In this document: positions 8,544-16,207 of the stretch, one piece after another
Layout of the letters: each line of letters begins with the position of its first letter
Position numbering within the stretch: position 1 is the first letter of the stretch
NCBI RefSeq assembly: GCF_007993935.1
Contig: NZ_VITY01000012.1
Location: forward strand, 124,001-188,000
DNA from: Bradyrhizobium macuxiense
GTDB taxonomy: Bacteria > Pseudomonadota > Alphaproteobacteria > Rhizobiales > Xanthobacteraceae
Direction of reading: 5' to 3'
Length of the DNA: 64,000 nucleotides
Notes under the pieces: model-generated
Seen by the model: only the letters and a program-made list of their open reading frames with translations
Databases searched by the model: none
What the model was told of the DNA's origin: nothing
Position numbers and translations under genes: made by a program

Positions 8544-10808
8544 CTACTGCTCGCCGTCGCGCAGGCGCCGGTAGACCGCCCCCAGCACATTCGAATAATC
8601 GTCGGTCCAGACCCGCTGCTTCTCGTTGGCATCGGTCTCGATCCAGACGTCTGATGACGCGAGCTTGCCGACGTCGGCGTCCTCGCGCGCGGAAACCACG
8701 ACCGAGGTTGAGAAGATGTACTCGTTGTCGCGGCCGGAGTCCTCGCTGTAGACCCAGCTCTTCATGTCGTTGGCGTCCGCAATGCCGACCACGACGCTGG
8801 CCAATTCGAGATGCCGGTTGGAGACGTGCATCACGACCGCGCCCTGCGGCGCCAGCTTCTCCTTGTAGATCGCCATCGCCTCCTCGGTCGCGAGATGGAT
8901 CGGGATCGCATCCGACGAATAGGCGTCGACGATGATGAGATCATAGGCGCCGTCCGGCTCCTTGGCGAAGGTCAGCCGCGCGTCGCCGATCACAGGCTTC
9001 AGGTTCGGCTCGCAGCTCTGGATGTAGGTGAAATATTTCGGATCGCGCGCGGTATCGACCATCGACTGGTCGATCTCGAAGAATCGCCAATCCTCGCCCG
9101 GCACTGAGGCGCAGGTCAGCGTCCCCGAGCCGAGGCCGATGACAGCGACTTTCAGCGGTGCACCCTTGCGCGCGCGGATTGCGGTGATTGCCCGCCCGAT
9201 GCCGCCGTCCCTGTAATAGTAGCTGATCGGCTCGGGCTTTCCGGTGACCGGGGTGCCGTCGTCGTTCTTGAACTTCTCGGCGCCATGGATCGTGGTGCCG
9301 TGCATCAGCACGTGATACTGCCCGTTCGGTGTCACCACGATCTTGTGCACGCCGAAGAAGCTGCGCACGGTCTCGACCCGGCCATCGTCGGACGGATAGG
9401 CACGCAGCACCACCAGCGCGACGACGACGGTGGCGAAGATCTTCCAGCGATCGGCATTCAGTGCGAGCGCGAGCAGCGCCGAGAGCACGCCGACGGCGCC
9501 GATCACCCACACCCGGTGGTCGTCGAACCAGTTGAAGATGTCGCCGGCCGAATAGCTCGGCGCGACCAGCGCCACCGCCAGCACCGCAAGGAACGGCCAG
9601 TACCAGGCGCTCCAGCGCGGCAGCCGCTCCGCGCCGCCGGGCGGACGGCAAAGCGCCGCGAGCGCCAGCAGGATCGGATATTCGGCGATCCATGAGAAGG
9701 TGAACGGCGCGATCAGGCCCGCAAACAGGCCGCCGACCATGCCGCCGAACGACAGCGCGACGTAGAAGCCGGTGAGGTATTTCGCGGCTGGGCGGGTGCG
9801 CGCGAGCTCGCCATGACAGGCCATCGCGATGATGAAGAAGCAGAACTGATGGCCGCCGAGCGTCAGCAGCAGGTTCTGCTCGCCGCCAAACGCGAGCAGG
9901 ATCACGACGCCGGCAATCGCCAGCGGCTGCGCCAGCAGCATCCATTTGTGCGGCAGCAGCGGCCGCGACTGGAACACCAGCACCCAGGTCAACAGATACA
10001 GCGACAGCGGCAGCACCCACAGCAAGGGAGCGGCCGCGACGTCGGTCGAGATATGCGCCGTCACCGCGATCAAAAGGCCGGACGGCACCGCGGCCAGGAA
10101 GATCCAGCGCGCCCGCAAGCCCCAGGACGGTGTCGGCGCGTTGGCATCGTCGACCGGCATATTGAGTGCGGCGGCGCCGGCCGGGGACCGCAGCAGCAAC
10201 ACGCCGCAACCCGCGATCAGAACGATCAGCAGGCCATAGCCACAGGTCCAGATCAGGTTCTGGGTGCGCAATGTGAGCATCGGTTCGAGCAGCACCGGAT
10301 AGGACAGCAGCGCCAGGAAGCTGCCGATGTTCGAGGACGCGTAGAGGAAGTACGGGTCGGGCCCGCTTGGGTGGCCGGTGCGCACGAACCAGGCCTGCAG
10401 CAGCGGATTGTTGGCGGCGAGCGCGAAGAACGGCAGGCCGATCGAGACCGCGAACAGGCCGAGCAGCCAGACCGCATAGCCCGAGATCGGCGGCTCGCCC
10501 CAGCCGCTCCTGATCGTCAGCGGCAAGGTCAGCAGCGCGACGACGAGCAGCACCAGATGCACCGCGACCGGAACGACGCGGCTGTTCAGCTTCATCAACA
10601 GATGTGCATAGGCGTAGCCGCCGAGCAGCAGCGACTGGAAGAACACCATCGCCACCGACCACACCGCCGGCGAGCCGCCGAGCCGCGGCAGCACCATCTT
10701 GGTGAACAGCGGCTGCACCGAGAACAGCAACAGGGCGCTGACGAAGATCGCCGCGGTGTAGACAACCAGCACCAGCCGGTTTCGCGATGCGGACGGCTCA
10801 GACGTCAT
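8544..10808 (-). CDS. Fused MFS-type membrane protein / spermidine synthase-like protein
   Basis: 754 residues. The first ~470 carry about 12-14 hydrophobic segments (first: VVYTAAIFVSALLLFSVQPLF). The last ~250 are a spermidine-synthase-like Rossmann domain: KVAVIGLGSGTL binds the aminopropyl donor or SAM, followed by FFEIDQSMVDTA and VIGDARL and the gatekeeper-like IIVDAYSSDAIPIHL. This architecture is annotated as 'fused MFS/spermidine synthase' in many proteobacteria. The substrate is not established; a transported polyamine or other amine is a guess. It stands alone, converging with the TetR gene with a 22-base gap. Confidence 0.85.
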   Translation of the reverse strand: MTSEPSASRNRLVLVVYTAAIFVSALLLFSVQPLFTKMVLPRLGGSPAVWSVAMVFFQSLLLGGYAYAHLLMKLNSRVVPVAVHLVLLVVALLTLPLTIRSGWGEPPISGYAVWLLGLFAVSIGLPFFALAANNPLLQAWFVRTGHPSGPDPYFLYASSNIGSFLALLSYPVLLEPMLTLRTQNLIWTCGYGLLIVLIAGCGVLLLRSPAGAAALNMPVDDANAPTPSWGLRARWIFLAAVPSGLLIAVTAHISTDVAAAPLLWVLPLSLYLLTWVLVFQSRPLLPHKWMLLAQPLAIAGVVILLAFGGEQNLLLTLGGHQFCFFIIAMACHGELARTRPAAKYLTGFYVALSFGGMVGGLFAGLIAPFTFSWIAEYPILLALAALCRPPGGAERLPRWSAWYWPFLAVLAVALVAPSYSAGDIFNWFDDHRVWVIGAVGVLSALLALALNADRWKIFATVVVALVVLRAYPSDDGRVETVRSFFGVHKIVVTPNGQYHVLMHGTTIHGAEKFKNDDGTPVTGKPEPISYYYRDGGIGRAITAIRARKGAPLKVAVIGLGSGTLTCASVPGEDWRFFEIDQSMVDTARDPKYFTYIQSCEPNLKPVIGDARLTFAKEPDGAYDLIIVDAYSSDAIPIHLATEEAMAIYKEKLAPQGAVVMHVSNRHLELASVVVGIADANDMKSWVYSEDSGRDNEYIFSTSVVVSAREDADVGKLASSDVWIETDANEKQRVWTDDYSNVLGAVYRRLRDGEQ

Positions 10809-10913
10809 GAATACTCCCGGTCACGATCCGGCAGATCAACACCGGGCACACGCATTGCATTGAATCATAGCGCCAGGCAGCGGGCAACACGCGCACCGGG
10901 TTGCCTGAACCGT

Positions 10914-11309
10914 TCACGTCATCCTGATGTCACCGGCCTCGTGTTCCGCACTCGCGGCCGATGCGGATGTTTCCATTTGTGGCCGGAACGGCGTCCGCCC
11001 CATCCATGGCTGCAGCTCGATGTGCTGCAACCAATCCTTGACCGAGGGGATCCAGCCGAGATCGTCCTTGACGTGCTGCTCACCGACCGTCCGCACCGGC
11101 ACCTGCTTGCCGGCGCTGTTCGTCAGCGTCGCGCCGAAGATCGCCTCGCACAGGAAGATACCTTCGCTGTGGTGGCGCAGCGCGCGGTGACGTACGTCGG
11201 CGAGATGGGCCTTGCTCTCGTCGAACCAGTCGTGGATCGCGAGATAGTCTTCGGGCGTTCCGCCGAACAGGCGCGCGGAACGGACCGCATGATGATAGGG
11301 ATGCGCCAT
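10914..11309 (-). CDS. Conserved protein of unknown function
   Basis: 131 residues, soluble, rich in His and Trp. The N-terminus (HPYHHAVRSARLFGGTPEDYLAIHDWFDESKAHLADVRHRALRHHSEGIFL) has several conserved-looking histidines. The pattern recalls a family annotated as DUF6915 in rhizobia, a recollection and not a search result. The histidines (HHSEGIFLCE) might bind metal. Encoded six bases downstream of the next gene on the same strand, so the two form an operon. Confidence 0.6.
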   Translation of the reverse strand: MAHPYHHAVRSARLFGGTPEDYLAIHDWFDESKAHLADVRHRALRHHSEGIFLCEAIFGATLTNSAGKQVPVRTVGEQHVKDDLGWIPSVKDWLQHIELQPWMGRTPFRPQMETSASAASAEHEAGDIRMT

Positions 11310-11315
11310 CGCAGG

Positions 11316-12047
11316 CTACCTCGCGATCTCGATATTGCTCGTAACCGGGTCGGCCCTGGGATCGTCGACCACACTGCACGCGTCGAGATCGACGACGAAG
11401 GCGCCGTACATGACGTACTCGCCGGTGCCGTAGCCGCGGCCAAGCAGCAAGGTCGCCCATTCCGTACACATCCAGTCGCGGACAAAGGATGCGATCTGGT
11501 CACGTTCGCTGGTACCGTCGATCCGGTTCATCACGCCCCCGGCAACCAGCCGGTCAAGAAATCGTTGCTCGGTCAGCCGCTGTGCGAGCGCATCAGCGTC
11601 GACGCGCGTGCCATCGTGGAGCGTCGCGCTGTCGAGCCAGGAAAATCCCTCGTCGTTACCACCGTCATAGCGACAATAGAGCCGCTGCACGCCGAGCTCA
11701 CGCAGTGCCGGTACGGTTATCGCGATCATCCGCTGGCGGGTGAACACCTCGCGGGCAGCCCACGCCTCCGCGGCGGTTTTGACTGCCGGCGTCACCTGCG
11801 CGGTTGGCAGTCGCCGGCCCCACAAGCGATCCCAAAGGCTCGGCCGCGTGATCGCCGGCGTGACCGGTCCGGGCACCGGCGGCTCGGGCGGAATGTCGAG
11901 TGTGAAATGGACCGGCTCCCGCGCTCCGCCGAATTCGGGCGGCGGCAGGTAAACGAACTGATTTGCGCGCGGCGACGGCGGATCGGACTCGTCGTCGGGC
12001 CACTCGATTTCAGTTTGATCAAAGACAAACGGCATTTTGCACTCCAC
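11316..12047 (-). CDS. Protein of unknown function, possible DUF6878-like domain
   Basis: 243 residues; an internal ATG (MPFVFDQ, 12035) is an alternative start. The first ~100 residues are proline-rich and acidic. From about 100 a compact domain follows with IAITVPALRELGVQRLYCRYDGGNDEGFSW, recalling the DUF6878 'DGxGDSG' pattern. No signal peptide, no membrane segment. The operon partner is the 131-residue protein. Proteins of this kind often occur in mobile or accessory regions, but I see no mobile genes here. Confidence 0.55.
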   Translation of the reverse strand: MECKMPFVFDQTEIEWPDDESDPPSPRANQFVYLPPPEFGGAREPVHFTLDIPPEPPVPGPVTPAITRPSLWDRLWGRRLPTAQVTPAVKTAAEAWAAREVFTRQRMIAITVPALRELGVQRLYCRYDGGNDEGFSWLDSATLHDGTRVDADALAQRLTEQRFLDRLVAGGVMNRIDGTSERDQIASFVRDWMCTEWATLLLGRGYGTGEYVMYGAFVVDLDACSVVDDPRADPVTSNIEIAR

Positions 12048-12205
12048 TGCTTGGCGGCACCAACCAACGAGACGCTCTCCCCGTCCTGCTGGCGGCTCAC
12101 GGCCCGCACAATCGCGCCCGGACTATCGTATCGGGATCGGTACGGATTTGTGACCCGCCGCGGCCGGCAGTGGTGAGATGCGGACATTCGGCCTATAGAA
12201 GCGCC

Positions 12206-13813
12206 ATGTCCAATCATGAATATGATGCCGTTATCATCGGCGCGGGGCACAACGGCCTCACTTGTGCGGCCTATCTCGCAATAGCCGGATTGAAGGTCAG
12301 GATCGTCGAGCGCCGCAAGGTGGTCGGCGGCGCCGCCGTCACCGAAGAGTTTTGTCCGGGCTTCCGCAATTCGGTCGCCGCCTACACGGTGAGCCTGCTC
12401 AACCCGCAGATCATCGCAGACCTGAAACTTGCCGATCACGGCCTTGAGATCGTCGAGCGCCGCGCACAGAACTTCCTTCCCGCGCCCGACGGGAGCTATC
12501 TCTTGACCGGCGAAGGCCGCACCCAGCAGTCGGTCGCAAAGCTCAGCCAGCGGGACGCGGCCACCATCGGCGAGTTCTCAAGGGAACTCGAAGCCATCGC
12601 CGACGTGCTGCGGCAATTCGTGCTGCGCGCGCCGCCGAACCTCGTCGAGGGCTTTGGTATCGGCGCAATCAGCGAAGCCTTCAACGCACTTGGCTCCGCC
12701 AACATCCTGCGGCGGTTGTCGCTCGAGCAGCAGCGCAATCTGCTCGATCTGTTCACGCGCTCGGCCGGCGAGATGCTCGACGAGCGTTTCGAAAACGATC
12801 TCGTCAAGGCGCTGTTCGGCTTCGACGCCATCGTCGGCAACTATGCGAGCCCCTACGCGGCCGGCTCGGCCTATGTGATGCTGCATCATGCGTTCGGCGA
12901 GGTGAACGGCAAGAAGGGTGTCTGGGGCCACGCGATCGGCGGCATGGGCGCGATCACCCAGGCGATGGCGCGTGCTGCGCGCAGCCATGGCGTCGAGATC
13001 GAAACCGATGCGCCCGTCCGCGAGGTGATCGTCGAGAAGGATCGCGCCACTGGCATCATCCTCGACAATGGCGCGACGGTCCGCGCCAAATATGTCGTCT
13101 CCAACGTCAACCCGAAGCTGCTCTACACGCGCCTGGTGCCGGCGGGCGCATTGGCGGACGAATTCCGCACGCGCATCTCGCGATGGCAGAACGGGTCCGG
13201 CACGTTCAGGATGAACGTGGCGCTGAGCGCCCTGCCCTCGTTCACCGCGCGGCCGGGCCCCGGCGATCATCTCACCGCGGGCATCATCATCGCGCCAAGC
13301 CTCGGCTATATGGATCGCGCCTGGCACGATGCGCGCGACTTCGGCTGGAGCCGCGCGCCCGTGGTCGAGGTGCTGATCCCCTCGACGCTCGACGATAGCC
13401 TGAGCCCGCCGGGCCAGCATGTCGCGAGCCTGTTCTGCCAGCACGTCGCGCCGCAACTGCCCGGCGGCAAATCGTGGGACGACCATCGCGACGAGGTCGC
13501 CGATCTGATGATCGCAACCGTTGACGGCTATGCGCCCGGCTTTGCGGGCTCCGTGATCGGCCGCCAGATCCTGTCGCCGCTCGATCTCGAGCGGCAGTTC
13601 GGCCTCCTCGGCGGCGACATCTTCCACGGTGCGCTGACACTGAACCAGTTATTCTCGGCGCGCCCCATGCTCGGCTATGCCGATTACCGCGGACCGCTCC
13701 GCGGTCTCTACCATTGCGGCTCCGGCGCCCATCCCGGCGGCGGCGTCACCGGTGCGCCCGGCCACAACGCCGCGCGGGCCGTCCTGGCCGACCATCGCGC
13801 GCTGTTCGCCTGA
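12206..13813 (+). CDS. FAD-dependent oxidoreductase, phytoene desaturase / PYROXD2-like
   Basis: 535 residues from the ATG at 12206. The dinucleotide-binding fold is at the N-terminus: DAVIIGAGHNGLTCAAYLAIAGLKVRIVERR (7-37), followed by VGGAAVTEE. The C-terminal flavin signature is GLYHCGSGAHPGGGVTGAPGHNAAR. Matches the CrtI-like/PYROXD2 group of FAD proteins. No carotenoid genes are nearby, so the substrate is unknown. A much longer upstream frame exists but runs through the divergent gene and lacks protein-like sequence. Confidence 0.85.
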   Translation: MSNHEYDAVIIGAGHNGLTCAAYLAIAGLKVRIVERRKVVGGAAVTEEFCPGFRNSVAAYTVSLLNPQIIADLKLADHGLEIVERRAQNFLPAPDGSYLLTGEGRTQQSVAKLSQRDAATIGEFSRELEAIADVLRQFVLRAPPNLVEGFGIGAISEAFNALGSANILRRLSLEQQRNLLDLFTRSAGEMLDERFENDLVKALFGFDAIVGNYASPYAAGSAYVMLHHAFGEVNGKKGVWGHAIGGMGAITQAMARAARSHGVEIETDAPVREVIVEKDRATGIILDNGATVRAKYVVSNVNPKLLYTRLVPAGALADEFRTRISRWQNGSGTFRMNVALSALPSFTARPGPGDHLTAGIIIAPSLGYMDRAWHDARDFGWSRAPVVEVLIPSTLDDSLSPPGQHVASLFCQHVAPQLPGGKSWDDHRDEVADLMIATVDGYAPGFAGSVIGRQILSPLDLERQFGLLGGDIFHGALTLNQLFSARPMLGYADYRGPLRGLYHCGSGAHPGGGVTGAPGHNAARAVLADHRALFA

Positions 13814-13855
13814 CGCGGACCGCGCATCAGGCACCAGGATCAGGGCGCGGCAAGC

Positions 13856-14025
13856 TGTGGACAGGTCTGTTGAGAAACTGTGGGTCGACCGTGGTCAGAC
13901 CTGGTGTCGCATCATGGGAAAAGCCGGTGAACATCCCAGTGGTCCGGCTGTGGAGCAGAGGCCGACAACCCGGGGACAACGCGCTTGATCGCTGGTTGAC
14001 AAGCTGCGCGGAGCTCTGTGGACAA
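13856..14025. other. Cluster of four TGTGG(A/G) motifs resembling weak DnaA boxes
   Basis: TGTGGACAG (13856), TGTGGGTCG (13879), TGTGGAGCA (13949) and TGTGGACAA (14017), all on the plus strand, in a gene-free stretch. TGTGGACAA differs from the DnaA box TGTGGATAA at one base; the others are poorer. No AT-rich unwinding region and no neighbouring dnaA, dnaN or parAB genes, so this is not called an origin. Confidence 0.3.
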
Positions 14026-14029
14026 CCAG

Positions 14030-14063
14030 TCAAAAAGAAAACACCGGGCGTCGTTGCCCGGTG
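14030..14063 (-). terminator. Rho-independent terminator of the Flp pilin gene
   Basis: Stem CACCGGGC (14042-14049) pairs with GCCCGGTG (14056-14063) around a six-base loop. On the minus strand it is followed by TTTTCTTTTT. It lies 26 bases past the pilin stop. Confidence 0.9.
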
Positions 14064-14089
14064 CCTGCTTGAGAACGCAGTCGGCGAAA

Positions 14090-14254
14090 TTACTTGAGGG
14101 AGCCGGCGATCGTGCTGAACGTCCCACTCAGATTCGTGCCGACGCCGTTCACCGCGGCGATGATGGCGATGGCGATGCCGGTCGCGATCAGTCCGTATTC
14201 GATTGCGGTTGCGCCGGATTCATCCCGCAAAAACCTAACGAAAAAAGCCTTCAT
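14090..14254 (-). CDS. Flp/Fap-type pilin subunit (54 residues)
   Basis: A short gene read directly from the sequence. The N-terminal leader MKAFFVRFLRDESG is followed by ATAIEYGLIATGIAIAIIAAV, with the class III (Flp) prepilin peptidase site: Gly-14 before cleavage and Glu+5/Tyr+6 after it. The hydrophobic helix and NGVGTNLSGTFSTIAGSLK tail are typical. The subunit is processed by a CpaA/TadV peptidase and assembled by the Tad secretion system. No cpa/tad gene is in the window, so it is an orphan pilin locus. A strong terminator follows. Confidence 0.93.
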   Translation of the reverse strand: MKAFFVRFLRDESGATAIEYGLIATGIAIAIIAAVNGVGTNLSGTFSTIAGSLK

Positions 14255-14425
14255 TGCAGCCCTGCCCTTGGTTGTGATGCCTTGGAACGAAGGGAATTCC
14301 CCAGTTCCGCCTCCGTACTAGTACGGCGGTATCTAAGGTTGTCTGAATCGGGAACCTCTCAATTCTCGCGAAATTCGATTGAATCCGGGTTGGAATTTTA
14401 ACAAAAATCGCGCTAACGGCCTCCG

Positions 14426-15310
14426 ATGACCCCCTCCACGCACCGCGCCAGCGTCACCCTCACAGACGAAACGACCGCAAAACGCGTGGTCGACGCGCTT
14501 TCCGAGCTGTTCTTCGAGGATCAGGCGGCTTTTGCGGCCTTCGAGCGGCCGGACGGCCGCTGGGACGTCACCGTCCATTTTGCCGAGCCGCCCGACCAGG
14601 CCTTGCTGCGCGAGCTGATCGGCCAGGTAGTGCGGCAGGATGTCGCATCGACTTTGGTATTTGACACCATCGAGGCCAAGGATTGGGTCAAAGCGAGCCT
14701 GGAGGACCTGGTCCCGGTCGCGGCCGGCCGCTTTGTCGTCCACGGCCAGCATGACCGGCACAGGATCCCCCCGAACAAGCTCGGAATCGAGATCGAGGCG
14801 GCGCTCGCCTTCGGCACCGGCCATCACGGCACCACGCGCGGCTGCCTCTTGCTGCTCGACCACGTCCTGAAGGCGTATCAGCCCCGCCGAGTGCTCGATC
14901 TCGGCACCGGGACCGGCGTGCTGGGGATTGCCGCCGCCAAGGCGCTGCATGGCAAGGTGCTGGCGAGCGACATCGACCCGCCCTCGGTGCGGGTCGCCGA
15001 GGAAAACGCCTGGCTCAACGGCGCAGGACATCTGGTGGACGTGATCCGGGCCACCGGCTTTGCCGCGCCGCGCTTTGCCGCGGACGGGCCGTTCGATCTG
15101 GTGCTCGCCAACATCCTCGCCAATCCGCTGCGCCAGTTGGCAGGACCGATGGCCCGTCACCTCGCATCGTCCGCGCAGGTCATCCTCTCGGGCCTGCTGA
15201 CGCATCAGGCGCCGGCGGTGATTGCCGCCTATCGTGCCCGCGGGCTGGTGCCGTTACGGCACCTGAAAATCGAGGGCTGGAGCAGCCTGCTGCTGCGCTC
15301 GGTCAGCTGA
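14426..15310 (+). CDS. prmA: Ribosomal protein L11 methyltransferase
   Basis: 294 residues. SAM-binding motif I is VLDLGTGTGVLG, preceded by the PrmA-specific AFGTGHHGTTRGCL. The catalytic-site motif NILANPL (in LVLANILANPLRQLAG) is that of PrmA. The first ~110 residues are the substrate-recognition domain that grips L11. It trimethylates L11 on several lysines. Length matches E. coli PrmA (293). The next gene starts one base after the stop, so the two are cotranscribed. Confidence 0.93.
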   Translation: MTPSTHRASVTLTDETTAKRVVDALSELFFEDQAAFAAFERPDGRWDVTVHFAEPPDQALLRELIGQVVRQDVASTLVFDTIEAKDWVKASLEDLVPVAAGRFVVHGQHDRHRIPPNKLGIEIEAALAFGTGHHGTTRGCLLLLDHVLKAYQPRRVLDLGTGTGVLGIAAAKALHGKVLASDIDPPSVRVAEENAWLNGAGHLVDVIRATGFAAPRFAADGPFDLVLANILANPLRQLAGPMARHLASSAQVILSGLLTHQAPAVIAAYRARGLVPLRHLKIEGWSSLLLRSVS

Positions 15311-15311
15311 A

Positions 15312-15818
15312 ATGACCGCCGCTGGCAGACAGTGCGGCGACTGCACGCTCTGCTGCAAGGTGATGGCGATCGAGGAACTGGCGAAGCCGGCCAGCGCATG
15401 GTGTCCGCATTGCGCGCCCGGGCGCGGCTGCCGCATCTATTCAAACAGGCCAACGGAATGCCGCTCGTTCAGCTGCGTCTGGCTGGTCAACGAGCTGCTG
15501 GAAGAGCACTGGAAGCCCTCGCGATCGAAGCTTGTGCTCACCACGTCCGAAGACGGTCTCGAGGTCCGCTGCGATCCGGGCTTCCCCGACGCCTGGCGCA
15601 GGGAGCCGTTTCGGGGCGAGCTCAGGGAATGGGCGATATCCGGCGAGACGCTCGACATGACCGTCGTCGTCATCGTCGGCCAGCGCATGACGCTGCTGAC
15701 GCCGGAGCGCGAATTCGACCTCGGTATCGTCGGCCCCGATGAGCGGATCGTGCGCGAGCTCGACGGCACAAGAGTCGTCAACGCGACCGTGACGAAGGCC
15801 TCCGACCTCGAACAGTAA
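15312..15818 (+). CDS. YkgJ-like CxxCxxCC metal-binding protein
   Basis: 168 residues. The N-terminus carries nine cysteines: CGDCTLCC (C8, C11, C14, C15), CPHC (C31, C34), C40, C50 and C55. This is the Fe-S or zinc-chelating CxxCxxCC (YkgJ/FliB-like) family pattern. The C-terminal ~100 residues form a conserved beta-rich part (LTTSEDGLEVRCDPGFPDAW). Function in the cell is not known; it may bind iron or zinc. One base after prmA. Confidence 0.8.
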   Translation: MTAAGRQCGDCTLCCKVMAIEELAKPASAWCPHCAPGRGCRIYSNRPTECRSFSCVWLVNELLEEHWKPSRSKLVLTTSEDGLEVRCDPGFPDAWRREPFRGELREWAISGETLDMTVVVIVGQRMTLLTPEREFDLGIVGPDERIVRELDGTRVVNATVTKASDLEQ

Positions 15819-15835
15819 GTGCGAATTGCGGGCGG

Positions 15836-16021
15836 TTACTTAGGCGCGACGGAATCACGGCCGGCCGTCTCGACCTTGTCCTGAGCGGCAGCGCGCCGCG
15901 CACGCGCCTCGACGAAGCGATCGAGCATCTGGACGATGACGCCACGCGGCTTCTGCTCGATCGGCGCGATCGGGCCGGGGGGCACCGGCGGCGAGATCTT
16001 CTCAAACGTGAATGCAGGCAT
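15836..16021 (-). CDS. Small hypothetical protein (61 residues)
   Basis: Started at the ATG at 16021 because AGGAG lies about eight bases before it. A longer frame to 16126 begins in a stretch without such a site. Sequence: MPAFTFEKISPPVPPGPIAP, then MLDRFVEARARRAAAQDKVE, ending RDSVAPK. A proline-rich head and a charged helix, no signal peptide. Probably a conserved small protein of Bradyrhizobium-like genomes; function unknown. Confidence 0.5.
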   Translation of the reverse strand: MPAFTFEKISPPVPPGPIAPIEQKPRGVIVQMLDRFVEARARRAAAQDKVETAGRDSVAPK

Positions 16022-16207
16022 CGTGCATCTCCTCACCGTTGAGTTGAGACACTCCTGGACACTCCCCGCACGCTTGACCGACGACGGTGGACATCGTCGG
16101 GTCATTTCCACTATGCCACGATTCAAGCATAAGTTATGCCAAAAATATGGTCAGCTTGACTGCGCTTGCGCGGAGGTCATGCTCGACCGGAAGAGAGTGC
16201 GAAGCCG

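Noticed and set aside
9813..12176. 787-codon open frame on the plus strand
   Set aside because: Lies antisense to the MFS/spermidine-synthase and neighbouring genes; the Arg/Gln/His-rich sequence has no domain and reflects high GC third positions.
12047..12205. Extension of the FAD oxidoreductase to the upstream ATG at 11963
   Set aside because: The added 81 residues overlap the divergent gene and lack the family's N-terminus, which begins at MSNHEYDAVIIGAGH.
13814..14089. Replication origin at the DnaA-like motifs
   Set aside because: Only one motif is close to consensus, and no dnaA, dnaN, parAB, GC-skew evidence or AT-rich region supports an origin.
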